From contig NC_088179.1 in NCBI RefSeq assembly GCF_028769735.1, positions 11,065,950 through 11,129,949 of the forward strand: 64,000 nucleotides of DNA, written 5' to 3'. The notes under the pieces were generated by a model. The model was not told the DNA's origin, searched no databases, and saw only the letters and a list, made by a program, of their open reading frames with translations. Source of the DNA: Zonotrichia leucophrys gambelii. Its lineage: Eukaryota > Chordata > Aves > Passeriformes > Passerellidae. Of this stretch, positions 46,111-58,244 are shown one piece after another. How positions within the stretch are numbered: position 1 is the first letter of the stretch; the number at the start of each line of letters is the position of its first letter. The position numbers and the translations under genes were made by a program.

Positions 46111-49100
46111 CAGGAGCTGCTCCGTGTTGATCCTTGGACAAATCCTACACTTATTGTCGCGGTTATGCAAGCAGCACAGTTACATAATCGGAATTTAAAA
46201 ATACGGGGGAAAGCGCTGTACGGGTGTTACTTTTCCTTAAGGCATCTGAAGGAAATAAAAGGTTAATGCACCTGCACCAGTAATGCAGATACAGGTAGGA
46301 GCCAGACTAAGGGATTGCTCTCTGCTGCTTCAACGTGTTTCCTTTTTGTTTGTTTTCAGATAGTCTTAAATATCCAATAGCTCTCGGTTACCAAAAGTGC
46401 ATTTTACATGGTGATATTCAGATACGTGCATGGTCACATGACATTAACTGAGGTCAAGTGTAATTAGAATGCTTTGTCCAAAGATTTTCATTAAAATCTT
46501 CTATTTGGTAGTGAATCACAGCAATGTGAAAAATCTTCTGAACAAGGGGGCAATCAGAAATAAGTTTTTTAAGTTAATAGAAATAAAGTCTTAAAAGTGT
46601 ACTGCTGAAAGTGATTTTCAATGCATTTTTCATTAAAAGTGGGGCAGACTGGTGACACTGTTTATAATCTTTATAAAAATTACACAGGAGACCTGCTAAG
46701 AAAATAAGCATAAATGAACAATGCTGAGAAGCCAACATAGGGAGCAAAATATTAAACAAAAGACATTTTTCAGACCGCAGGCCTAATATGCTCTGGTACC
46801 TGTGTGTTTTAGAGGGGGTGCATGCTGGAGTGCAGGGACACAGCAAGCAGACACTCCCTGGGGAGGGACTGACAGGGCTCTGCCTGCAGGGAGCCTCAGG
46901 AGTGAGCAGGGCCCAGCTCCTTGTGGGCTCTGAAGTGTGGGATTTCGGGAGAGGAAAGGCTTTTGGGGATTACTGGAAACTGCTCTGCCTCTGGTAGAGG
47001 TCAGGCTTCTCATGGTGCTGCTCTCCACTAGAGAGGCCACAGGGAGACAGGCCAGATGCTGGACTGGGCGCTGCATCCCTGCAGAGGCAGGCAGTGGGGA
47101 GGGGGCTCTTTGCTAAACAACACCCACCCCTGTCCTGCTCCCAGCCCACCACACACGCAGGCACTCCCAGGAGGGCTGTGGTGATCCTGTCTCAGTCCCA
47201 TATGGCAGTGAGACTGCCAGTCAATGCCACTGCGTGCCCTGTGGTAGAGGGCCAGAGTGACCATGATCTTCAGTCTCTCTCATGAAGGTTAGATAAGAAG
47301 GGGTGGTTGACTGAGAGCAATCAGTTTCAAACCTGCACTAAAGAGGCTGTTGGAAAGCCACCAGCAGCTGTTGCAACAGATGGTGTCTAGAGAACGACAG
47401 CATCCACTGCTGATTGGGAACTGCTGGCCTTGCAGCAGCAGCAGGGCTCGTTTGACACGTTCTGAGTTTGCTGCAGCCTCCCCACGTTCCGGGATGTGGG
47501 AGGCTTTCAGGCCTCAGGGAGCTCTGGGCTGTGGCCTGGCTGCCTGGGAGACACCCACTGGGTTTACGGCCCCCTGGGAGGAGCAGGTGAGCTTTGCTTG
47601 TGATTCAACGCTGACAGTCCTGGTGCACCCTGGACTGTCTGGCTGTTGGTGGAGGTACACACTAATGCTTTAGCAGCCACTTTCATGGAACTCATTGCTA
47701 ATGATCTAAGTCTTTTGCTTATTTCCAAGGCATACTCCTCACAGGGAGAATGATCTCTGAGGACAGCCTGGGCTTTCATAAAGACTCCTGCATACATATT
47801 ACATTGACTTGAGTATTCTCCTCCCAAGCCAGCTGTGGGATAGTGTGCAGGGAACCTTACAATTTGAAGCACTTACAACCTCAAAATAGCCTCTTATTCA
47901 TATGTAGTCCATCAAGGTTAGTATTACATGACTATTATGTGGTGAGCCAGGGAGAATCAGGACATCTGGAGGTCACAGAGAGGAGTCCACGTAATGTAGT
48001 GCATGAAGAGCCTCTCCATTTCTCTAACCAGTGTTTATATTTAGAAGGGCATGGTCAGCATATACCATGGTTAATCCTACCATGTGTAGAATTTTCTGCA
48101 GGCTTTATCTCCAAATAACCTCTTAGAAGACTTTTAAAGCACTGATGAAGGTGCTGCCTAATGAGGTAAGTAATGGAAGCTAATGTTAATCAGAGCTGGA
48201 TGAAGACTCAAAGGAAAAGATGTGCTAAAATACCAAATGTGAGTTTGTTTCTACATTATACTTTTGTTTTATTCAATGTTGAAGTCATTTCTGAGGTGTT
48301 ATTTTGTCTGAAATATCAGAAGCCCTAAAAAAATATTCTAAATTACTTCAACCCTACCCAGTGAAATTATGCCTTTTGATTAGGAAATGAAGAAATAAAA
48401 GCTAAATGCATGTTTTGCACTCAAACATACTCAGCACACTAGGGAAGAGGTTGTACTTAGCCCTCCTACTATACACAGCTTTTTTGACTAAATAAACTAA
48501 TTAAAAAAAACTTAAAAAGAGAGAAAGTCCTAATGTGAATATTTAGTGATGGTGTTTGGAAGATTTAAGATGCTTTTGAAGATAAACCTTTAGCCTCACC
48601 CAATTCAACTCATGCTGGCAAATATCAGTCTTAGTAGAACTTGCTTGACTTAATCCTCCACCATACAATTCCACCTGTATAATACCTTTTTTCTTTTTAT
48701 ATCTTCACTTCTAGGACAGATATTGATGATTTCTTTCTCAGTAATGAGTTTTATCTGGGTAGAAACACTTACCCTCTTTGTTTCCTCTGGATTTTTCTTC
48801 TGCACTGAAACCTTTTTAATAACTCTGACTCTGTTGTGACATCTTTCATGCAACCCCACTAAACCAGAGAGAGGGTAGAATTTGGCTCTATTTAAAAAGA
48901 GTAGTTATTAAAGAAAGGGAAGCTTTGGCCTCATCTAACTTTGTTTGCTGTACCTCATGGTTGCAGTTTCTCTGGGAGAACATCTGAAGAGATACACGGA
49001 CATACAAAAATAGCCCTTTTGTTCTGTGTTGGTTTTTTTTATCCTTTCTTGAATGTGTATCAATCTCTTGCAAATAATGGTTTGATAGGTAACTTTTCAC

Positions 49101-50100
49101 TGCACTGATTGCAATACTTTGTAATAATTGAGTAGACAATGTGCTTTGATCTAATACTGAAGTGATTAACTTGCCTTTAAAGATTCTGCTCCACTGTCTT
49201 TGTAAGACTGGATAAACAGGAAACCTTGCATCACTTTCTCCTTCTTGACTAATCAACTAGGGTCAATTATACTCTATAAAGCTAATACCTTGATAGATAA
49301 AAAAAATGGGAGTGATACCTATATTTTAAAGCTTCAGCTGGAGAAGAGAAAAGGTAGATGTTGTGAATGGGAATAGCAGTAACCAACACCATAGTTGCAC
49401 AGCAATGTTCATTTTAATGTCTTGGTGATCGGGAGCTTCTAATTTTCTGCCCTCTTTACCTTGAATGTCTCCAGGTTTGTATCCTTTATGCTTTAAAAAC
49501 CAGCAATGAAACCCATCTGAAAAAACACCAAGCACAGCAAACTGGCTACAATACTTCACATTTAAAGATAATTTCTCTGGAAGTTTAGTTGTTGTCTTCT
49601 TAGAGTTTTGAAAGATTTGAGGTAAAACTTGCCTTTTTCTTGACAGCAGCAAATCTGAGCGTAAGTATTGCTGTGAAATTAGTTTCACTGTGATGAAGAA
49701 TAACGTATCGGGTGGGTGCATATTTCATGTTTTCCATGGTCAAAATCCACCGCTGCCCCAGATTCCAGGGGCTTGTGGTAAGAGCAAAGTACAGCTTGTC
49801 CTTTGCAAGGGTTGCAGAACTGAACCGTCACTTACAAAGTGCATAACTAAGAAATTGTTTTGTTTGTATGTGCAGAGTGGGAGTGTTTTGCAGAGCACAA
49901 ATTGCTACTCACTGTTAGTAACCTGACAGGAGGGACTCTCAGTATGGCGAAGGAACGACTGGCATTGCACTCATCTTGAACTTCCGTGCTTTCAAAACAG
50001 CTGATAGATGTGCACATCTGGATTCTAGCCACGTAGGCTAATTCTCTCTGACAAGAAGCTGCAGGAGAACTTTTGAAATTAAGCCTTCATTTGATACTTG
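46111..50100. other. Intergenic DNA between PAQR9 and U2SURP
   Basis: Mixed composition, with a GC-richer stretch at about 46.8-47.65 kb. No protein family is recognised in its short open frames and no transposon signature is seen. Confidence 0.65.
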
Positions 50101-50690
50101 CACTAATGCCTGCAAACTACACCGCAAATGACCGACCCTTCTCAGGCAGACGGCGCGGGTCAGATGCTGCCCCTGTGACTGCTTTGCGCAATGCCCCTCT
50201 TTGCTTGAGGCATCCCAGGGGGAGGACGAGCCCGGGTTCCCTGATAAGACGTGTCCCAGGAGAGAGCAGCGGGGTCCTGGAAGGGAGAGCAGCTGCTGAA
50301 TGGCAGGAGTAGAGCAGCAGTCACAGCTTAGGGAAGGTGAAGCACTAGCACTGAGAGAGGGAGTAACACAGAGATGGCTCCTGCCGGGGAACAGAGAGCA
50401 GACAGAGCAGTGGCAGCAAGACCAGACTTGCTGAGAGGCAAAGTGCCCTCTCCCAGACAGCCCCTCTAGCTCTTTTTCGTTATTCCGTGGTCCCTGCTAA
50501 GGCATCTCAATTGAGGCCAGGCTGAGCGCTGCCCGCCTCTGCTCGCAGCGCTCCCTAGCAACCCGCGGGGCACGGCGGAGCTGCAGCCGCCTCTGCTGGG
50601 AACCCTCGCGGGCGGAGGAGCCGCAGGGCGGAATAAGGGAAGAAGCTGGAAGACGGCTGCCTAAGCACTGGGGAACACACACACAGCTGG
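50101..50690. other. Small GC/CpG-rich block
   Basis: Two CpG clusters (about 50.13-50.25 and 50.50-50.65 kb) flanked by AT-rich DNA, about 3 kb upstream of the U2SURP start. It contains CCTAGCAACC near 50555, which resembles an RFX half-site. No gene is recognised. It may be a distal regulatory element. Confidence 0.4.
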
Positions 50691-52189
50691 CGGCTTTAGG
50701 GATCCGTGAGCCACTCTGCGAAACTACACAGCAAAGTGTGAAACTACAGAGTTACAAACCGGTACACCCAGCAGCTGCACTCCTGTCCTACTCACTATCT
50801 GCCTGCCTCATGGCCTCGAACGTGCTTCCTTTGCCACAGGCTAGGGAACTTCCACAGCACCCGAAATCCTTCCTCTCCCTTTCCCTCACACCCACGTTTG
50901 CTAGAGAATTGCAGCAGTTCTGTGCCCTGGTCTGGAGTAAGAGCAATGGAGAGCTTTCTTCTGAAAGTTGGGAAAAAAGCAGCCAGAAAGACAAGTGTAA
51001 CACACTGCAGCATGTGGTTTACTTAATGTAGCTTAGTGTTAATTATTTATGATAATTCGTGATTTTCCCAAGTATATTGCCTAATGATACTTGTCATTGT
51101 GACTGCAGTTAATAAACAATTCCCAGGTCTGCAGGCAACCAGACCTACTGCATTATAATGAAAAATGCCTACAATTTGCTTTTAAATATTATTATTATTA
51201 TTAGCTACCCTTTCCAGCATTAATTCTCCATGGATTTCTGCATCTCACTGTTTCCTTTCCTTTCCTTCCTGCCCTCTTTTCCATGAAGCCCAAAACTGTG
51301 ACATGTGTTCTCATTCACTAACTGTATACAAGTGCTACTGTACTATTGTAATGTGTTATAAATAGCACAGATTGAGGAGTACAGTTCATTCTGAAAAATT
51401 ATCTTTAGAGATGACCTTTGAAACTCTTAGCTATTTCTTTCCTGTTTTTCTCAGCATGCTCTGGATTGTGATGCTCTTAATTTGGTGCAGTTTATTAATT
51501 AGAAAAGAGCATAGAGGCTAAGCAGTAAGAGGAGGACTTGAACAATGAGGTGGATAATTAAAATGGATTAATGAGGTGGATAAAATAAAGGGATTGAGGC
51601 CAAATGGAGCACAAATTTTCTAAACATTATTGGGCCCAAAACCTCTTATCATCCAAAGGCACATTCCTCTTTCCAGCTAGATGTCTGTTTCTCATCCAGA
51701 AGTGTCAGTCATCTTTCATGCCAGGTTTATTAATATGGTGCCAGCAGAGTTGAGCATCATCTAGTGTCTTCTCCTGTGGCCCCAAGTTCCGTAGCTGGTT
51801 TGCTTTCAACTCATTGCTGCACCTGTTTGCACTAATATGGTAAAAACCACCCCAAAAGCAGGTCACAGATTATACTAATCCTGTATCTCTGCAAGGCAGT
51901 GAAATGGTTCTCAAGTAAACAGGGGGAAAGATGGGGGAAGAGAAGGGCTTGGCTTGGATTGTGAAGCAGTAAATCCTGCCTAATCCATCCATAATGCTCC
52001 TTGACCAACGCCATCCCTTCATGTGGAAGGACTCCTCTATGGGAACGTTTGGGGCTCAAAATATCCTAAAAAAGACTGGTGGAGTTGTGCCTGTCAATGC
52101 GTGGGTTTGATTTCCCTCTCCTTCCTGCCAAGCCTCAGTGATTCCTCCTCAAATTTATCCAAGAGAGCCGTGCAGGCTCCTGCAGGCTG
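50691..52189. other. Intergenic DNA, nothing recognised
   Basis: AT-rich sequence with a short ATT trinucleotide run near 51187-51205. No gene or transposon recognised. Confidence 0.65.
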
Positions 52190-52760
52190 GATATGGGACC
52201 AGCACGCGCTTATCGCTGCAGTCGCTCCGGTGTGTTCGGTACAAATCCTCCCTCTGTGGGCCTCGGCCGCCCCGCCGGTACCGGAACATTCCGCCTTGTG
52301 TGGCGGAGGGCGGCGCCAGCAGCCCGAGAACGCGCGGTGCCGTGTAGCCTTTCTCCCTGCCTCAGCTGCAGCTGCAGACTGAACTGCGGAGTAAAGCAGC
52401 TCGTACCTAAGGAACGATGGGGAGCGTTATTTTTTATTTTGCCATTTTTTGTGTAACTTCGGGTGGAGTCACGTTACGTGGCACGGGCCGCCTCGGGCGG
52501 GCGCTCGGCACGGGCCGTGCCTGCCCCCTGGCGGCGCCTGCGGGGCAGCAAACCCGGGGAGCTCTTCCTGCTGCCCGCCCTGCTCTTCCTGCACATTGAC
52601 CCGCGTCCTCCGCCCTTCAGGGACACAGACTTCCCTGCCGTTCTCCGGCCCGCCGTGAGCCTCGCTGCCGCGCCGCTGTGCCCTGTCCGCCCTGCCCAGC
52701 CTGCTCAGCGCTGGTGACACGCGGTGACACTGCCATGGACGTGCTCGCAGCTGAGCCGTC
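52190..52760. promoter_or_regulatory. CpG-rich block upstream of U2SURP
   Basis: About 570 bp of CpG-rich sequence ending 0.75 kb before the U2SURP start codon, separated from the main U2SURP island by a lower-CpG, pyrimidine-rich gap (about 52.8-53.25 kb). Open frames occur on both strands but none resembles a known protein. It could be an upstream promoter or a divergent promoter. Confidence 0.5.
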
Positions 52761-53289
52761 ACCCTGACACCGCTGCGGGCAGAGCAGCGGCTCTCACCAG
52801 ACCATGTCCCTGCACACTTGGACGCACATCTGCAGCCGGTGAGGTTTCCTGAGAGTTTTGCCCTCCTCTATAAACTCCCAGCCCTCTGCAGTTGCCTCTG
52901 CCCTCTTCAACCTTTCCTTTTGCTTTCCCCCCCCTCCCCCTTCCTTCTGGAACTTTCATTCTCCGGTGCCCCAGCGGTTGTTAGCACAGGCCCTGCTCCT
53001 CCCGCCGCTCACAGGGCAGTGCGTGTCGGCAGGTGGTGGATTAAAGCTTTCATTAACTTCCTGTATCTTCCTGTCTTTTCCTTAAGTATTATCTCAGCCC
53101 CTGCATATTCTACTCTGAAAATCCATGAAAGCACGGGGATTCAAGACTCGTGATAAATGTGACGGCTGGTTATAATCCCCAGTTAAATAGCCTTCAATAC
53201 ACTTGCAGTTGTAGTGTGATATCAAACCCAGTAAGGAAGGGTGTGCTGTGTTAGCCTTTTCAGTACTGAAGGGCTTTTCTCACTGAGGT

Positions 53290-53910
53290 GCAGCATTTCG
53301 TGTTGTTCCCAGCGGTGTCCGCTCCGTTTCCCGTCGCTGCCGTGCGGGCCGAGCTCTGCCTGCGGACGGGGCGGCCCTGCCGCGCGGGGGGGCGGGGGGA
53401 GCCATCGGCGGCTCGGCCATCGGCTTCGCGCCCTCCGCTCGCGGGCTCGGTGGGATCGGCGCTCGCTCGGCCGCCGCCAGGGCTGGGCGAGGGGAAAGGC
53501 AAGATGGCGGACAAGGCGCCCGGCGGCTCGCAGAAACCCGCCGGGAAGGTGAGGCCGCTCCGCCCCGGGCCCGCGCCCGCTCCCTTCGCCTCGGGAGGCA
53601 CGGCCCGCGGCCCGCTCCCATGCGCTCGGGGAACGCGGTCCGCGGCTCGCTGCCGCCGCGGCGGGGCCCGGTAGCGGCGGGGCGGCGAGGCGCGGGCGGC
53701 GCGGCCTGCTCTGAGCCCGGGGTGACCGCGGGCCCCGGGACGGGGTGGGGGGCGGGATGGGGGCTCGGAGTCCCGGGCCTCTTGCGGGGCACGCCCGCTC
53801 CTCGAGACCGGCCCGGGCACGTGTCCGTCCCCGTGGCCTGGCGGGGAGGGCGCGGGGCTCGGCGGCGGCGGCGCTGTGCCGGCCCGCAATGCCCGAGCCC
53901 AGCCGTGCCC
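53290..53910 (+). promoter_or_regulatory. U2SURP: CpG-island promoter and 5' end of U2SURP
   Basis: CpG-dense island centred on U2SURP exon 1. It has a GGGGCGG GC box near 53370 and a longer G/C run at 53385-53400. A 15-bp near-repeat carries GCCATCGGC twice (53401 and 53416), and AAGATGGCGG lies at the start codon. No TATA box is seen. GCCAT and AAGATGGCGG are YY1-type cores, common in housekeeping promoters. Two canonical CACGTG E-boxes follow in intron 1 at 53818 and 53954. Confidence 0.8.
53504..53548 (+). CDS. U2SURP: U2SURP exon 1, coding part
   Basis: First 15 codons of U2 snRNP-associated SURP-motif protein (SR140), a nuclear splicing factor associated with the U2 snRNP. It encodes MADKAPGGSQKPAGK; the first eleven residues differ from human at one position as I recall it. 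The ATG has a strong context (A at -3, G at +4). The donor AAG|GTGAGG leaves phase 0. In the full protein (about 1030 aa in human) RRM, SURP, CID and RS regions follow; none of these lies in the window. Confidence 0.95.
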
Positions 53911-56900
53911 ACCGACGGCTTTCATTTCATTGCCCTCCCTTCCTCCCTCCCTCCACGTGGGCCGAAGCCCGCGCAGGGTGAGTTTCCAACTCGCGGGTGG
54001 GAAGGAAAACCACGAATTGAGATGGAGTGGGTTCTTTTGAAGCGCGGTGAAATTATAAGTTTCATAGAATTGCTGCGGCGTTCCCCGCGCTTTTCACGGA
54101 GCCCTCTGTACTTCCTGGAGGTGCTGCTGGGTGGATTTCCAGCCCAGGAGCGCAGGTAGCGCAGCAGCTCTGCAAAACCTGGCCCAGAGCTGTGCTCTGG
54201 AACAGCGGGCACAGCACGGAGCTGCCTGCGCTCCCGGCATCGCTCCTGCCCGAGGGTGGAGGGTGAGATACTTTCGGGGTGCGCTGGCCGCTGATGGTTT
54301 GAGGATTGCTCCCTTTCATTCACTTTCGTTTCAGGTTTTAGGTCAGAAATATATAAATCCTCCAGGTTTTGGTGTGTGTGTGTGTGTAAGTCATTCAAAG
54401 AGAAAGCCATGTTATGGCTCAGGAATTTCCAGTGCTATAAATGAATAATTTTTGCCCATCTTTTTATTAAGCAAGACCAGGATTATTTAGTTTTTTAAAA
54501 TTTTATTTTGCTGCCAAGAAACTGTAGTAATTAATGCAGTTGGTAGTGAAATGTAGTTACTTAAAGTCTTTGCATGTTTACTCAGTTGTTAGTAGAGTAG
54601 CAGCGTTTTATTTTTGTTTCCCTGTTACGATCTGTTCCAAATATTGCTAAGAAAAGTTTTTTTTTAATCTTGCTTTTGGCTTGGAATGGCAAATAAGAGC
54701 TGGACAGAAAACTTCAGTAGTAAAATAGATCTTAATTTGTGGGCAGTGCCTTTCAGGGAATAGGACATTTTGGGATTTCAAGTATAATTAGAAATAGAAT
54801 ACTTAATTATTGATGAGTGCAGCTGATAGCGTGGTACAGAACACCAAGCCAGATGTGATTCCTCTCTTTTTGCAGTTACATTGTAGGCTATTTGTGTCAT
54901 TTGCTATTTCTGTACTGATGATACTCTTTCTTTCAATATACAGTAATAATTAATGTATAGGGATTGTTTTCTGTCCCAGATGTCAGTCCTGCAGAGGTGT
55001 GTTCAGGCCGTTAACTCTTCCATGCCATGGAAGCCACCTAGGGAATGTAAGGCCAGACTGTTCATCTGCCAGGCCTGCTGAGGACAGTCTGTACCTGCAC
55101 TGCCAGCTCTGTGCACTCCCCTCACCCCTCAGCTCCCCGTGACATCCACATCCACTTTACATTTTAGATCTGACTTGTTCCTTCTTGTCAGTGTTATTGT
55201 ATGTGCCACAGAAAATAGGGGTAGTACCTGCTTGGATCCATGAGAATGTTTCTGTTGAAAAGTGAAATAAAATAAGACCCGCCTGTCTCTTGGGATTTAT
55301 TTCTCAAAAAAAAAAAACAACTTGGGAAATCTTGGGGGGCTGAACAGTGTGTGTCTCCTTTGGTATCTTTGTTTTATTATTCCATAAGTGCTTGTGATAT
55401 ACATTGAGATACTTTTCAGATGTCTGCAGAAAGAAGTGGTATTGAAATTAGTAATATTTGTTTTAATTAGTTTATTCACACAGGGATTAAAATGTGTATT
55501 TTTAGTTGAGCCTATATGAGAATGTTTATGGTTTAACAGTTGAGCAAATAACAATTTTGCTAGATTTTATGAAGTAATTATTTATCAGACATTTTGATTT
55601 TTAAAATAATTTTAGGATTCATTTACTTACATAATTAAAATGAAGTTGTAGGCTTCTTTTGCAATTACATTTGTTTTGCAAATACAGTAATATCTGTATC
55701 TCACAGACTCATAGGATATGTTTCAGTGGCAGTTCCAATTCAGTGCCTTTGCTGGCTTCTAGATACCTGCTGGAAAGACACAGTGGCTTTTATTTTCTGT
55801 GCTCTGTGAGGAGCTGTGACCTAGTGCCTGAAATAAAAGAATTTCTCCCCTTCAGAATGGTTGGAATTTGTTCTTCAGTCTTGTTGTCCAAGTACTGAAT
55901 TTGACCCAGTTTATATATATATATGTATAGTGTAAAAATCACTTTTTTTCAGCCAGATATTGTTTGATTCACTGACTGGAGAGCGTTGCTGGAGGTGGCG
56001 CAGGTTCAGGGAGCCCCCATGCCTGCATTGCTGTGGTGGCAGCTGCTTTCTGTGATACTGGCAGCTGCTAAATCACTTTGAGAGTCTCCCATGTGAAATG
56101 TGTTGCAAAAGCTTTAACTATTCCTTTGGCACTTTGAGATTAGAATAGCAAGATTGGTGCTTGAGATTTCCAGAAATCCAAGTAGGAAAGAAGGATAATT
56201 AAAGAATAGAAAATAGACATTGCAAAGACTGCACAGGACATCAGTGTAGGGCATGATTCTGAAATGACAGATACAGATGTTCAGTTATTTATGTAATGAA
56301 ATTTTAGCTGCTCAGTGACTCTTTGATTCTGTTATTGTATCTTCTGAGAATAGTTACTGTCTGGCATGGCCATTGCTCTTACATAGACTGCTGTCCAAAT
56401 TGGGTGCCATATGCAGAAGAAATCCTGACCAGGCTGTACTTTTCCCTTTTTCACTCCAAAAGCTGGACCTGTTACCTGAGTTGAAGGTTCTAGTGGAATA
56501 CAGTTCTGTACAAATAGTTCTGGAGAAAGCCACTGTCCATTTGCTGTTGTGTTTGCAGTTATGATTACTCAGGTAGGAACTGATTCTAGTCTGCAATATT
56601 GCAGTGACTGTAAACACTAAATACATTAGCTGTGAAATAATTGGCAGGTGTTTTCAAGCACTTATTTTCTAGAGAGAAAGGAAGATTAAAAAATATAAGG
56701 CAACCTGGGAACCTCCTTTAGCTGAATTTTGACATCTTAATTTATGATGTGTTCCATTTGTTTTTCCTTGCTGTCAGTGCTGACACAAGGAGTCCCAGCC
56801 TTCACTACTCCTTCCCTAGCAAGCATTGTCCTCTCTGGTTGCTTTGGCATGATTTGGGCAGAGGCTGCTGCTCTGAGCTGGGAGATGCTTTGGCTGAAGC

Positions 56901-58202
56901 TCCCCCTCTCCCTGTGGTGGGTGATGAGCTGGACCAGGAGCAGTGCTGGAGTTCAGTGTGACCACTGTGGGGCAGGATCAGTGGAAGGTGTTAGACAGGG
57001 CAGGAGTGGCTTTCAGCAGAGCTTCTTGTAAACATTTCTCCCTGAAGCTATTGGTTCTTTCAAGGACAGGGCTTTCATTTATGTTTTAAATTGTAGCAGT
57101 TACAGTTGTAAAAATACCATTCAGCATTTATAGGACCACAGATTGTCTCCTGGGTTCTATTGGCAGCCTTTGTGCTTTTATTGCTCTTTGTTTCACTAAA
57201 TGACATCAGTATTAATTAAAAAAAATATTTTATGCAGCGTATTTTAAATACTTGTGAAATAACACAGTCATGCCAGGTTTACTGAGAGATCTTTAATTCT
57301 GGAGAAACCATGAAGAGCTGGATTTGTGGGCAGGAAGAAAGACGTTGGAAGAGCTGTTCTCTTCTCTGTTTTCCTTGGAAGCTTCCATGAAGCTAGAAGA
57401 AAATCAGGATCTCAGAGATGTCTCTGCTTTGGCATTTTCATGGAAGTTTGTCATAAATCTCATTTGTCTGGTCCTTTGAAGTTTTTGGGTTTTCTTTTAG
57501 AGGTTGAGTGAAGTTGGCTGGATTCAGCTTTGGGTGACCTGAGCTCCAGGGCTGGGCTTTGACAGGGCTGTATTTTAATCCAGGCTGCTGAAATGACACT
57601 TCAGCTGTGCTGGCACATGCTTTGACAAATGTGCAGTGTGAAAGTGATGGAAAAAGTGATCCAGCTTAAAAAAAGTCTGGGTGAGGACAAAAAAAAGGAA
57701 GATAGTTTTCATGCAGAGATGCAGTGAATTGGGGGTAAGAAGGTATTTGTCAATTGTCTGTGCTGGCAGTGACTGAAAGTTGGATTCACTGCATTTTTTC
57801 TGTTGGCATTTTGAACAGGAGGGAGCTGTCCTCACTCACATCTCATGTGCAGGGCAGAGCTTTGTGTGTCTCTCAGCAGTTAAATTCATTTGAGCTGCTT
57901 GACGTGATGAGAACAGAAAAAACAATCCTGCTCTAGATTTCAACACAGGTGGGCAACATCTTCTGAAATGTTAGACACCGATTCCGCTGAGTCAGAGCAG
58001 CTGGTCTGACTCCTAAGGAAACAAAATGGCCCCTTTTGTCAAGGCAGTGCAGATGGATGCAAAGTGCAGTGCTGGGAGAATTTGGGATTTTTTAAAATAA
58101 CTGCTGTTTGGAAACTGGCAGATAGCAATGTGTAATTTTGTCAGGAACCTTTGATCTTGTACTTTGTCAGAAGAGTTGCTTGGTTGGTCAGGAGCAGTAT
58201 CA

Positions 58203-58244
58203 AAGGTAGAACTAAATTTATACAAGGTAGAACTAAATTTATAC
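58203..58244. repeat. 21-bp exact tandem duplication
   Basis: The unit AAGGTAGAACTAAATTTATA plus C occurs twice back to back with no mismatch, implying a recent duplication. It lies inside U2SURP intron 1, away from splice sites. Confidence 0.93.

Noticed and set aside
53260..53925. Minus-strand frames of 210-221 codons over U2SURP exon 1
   Set aside because: Arg/Pro/Ala-rich translation of a CpG island with no family resemblance. The real gene is on the plus strand with splice support.
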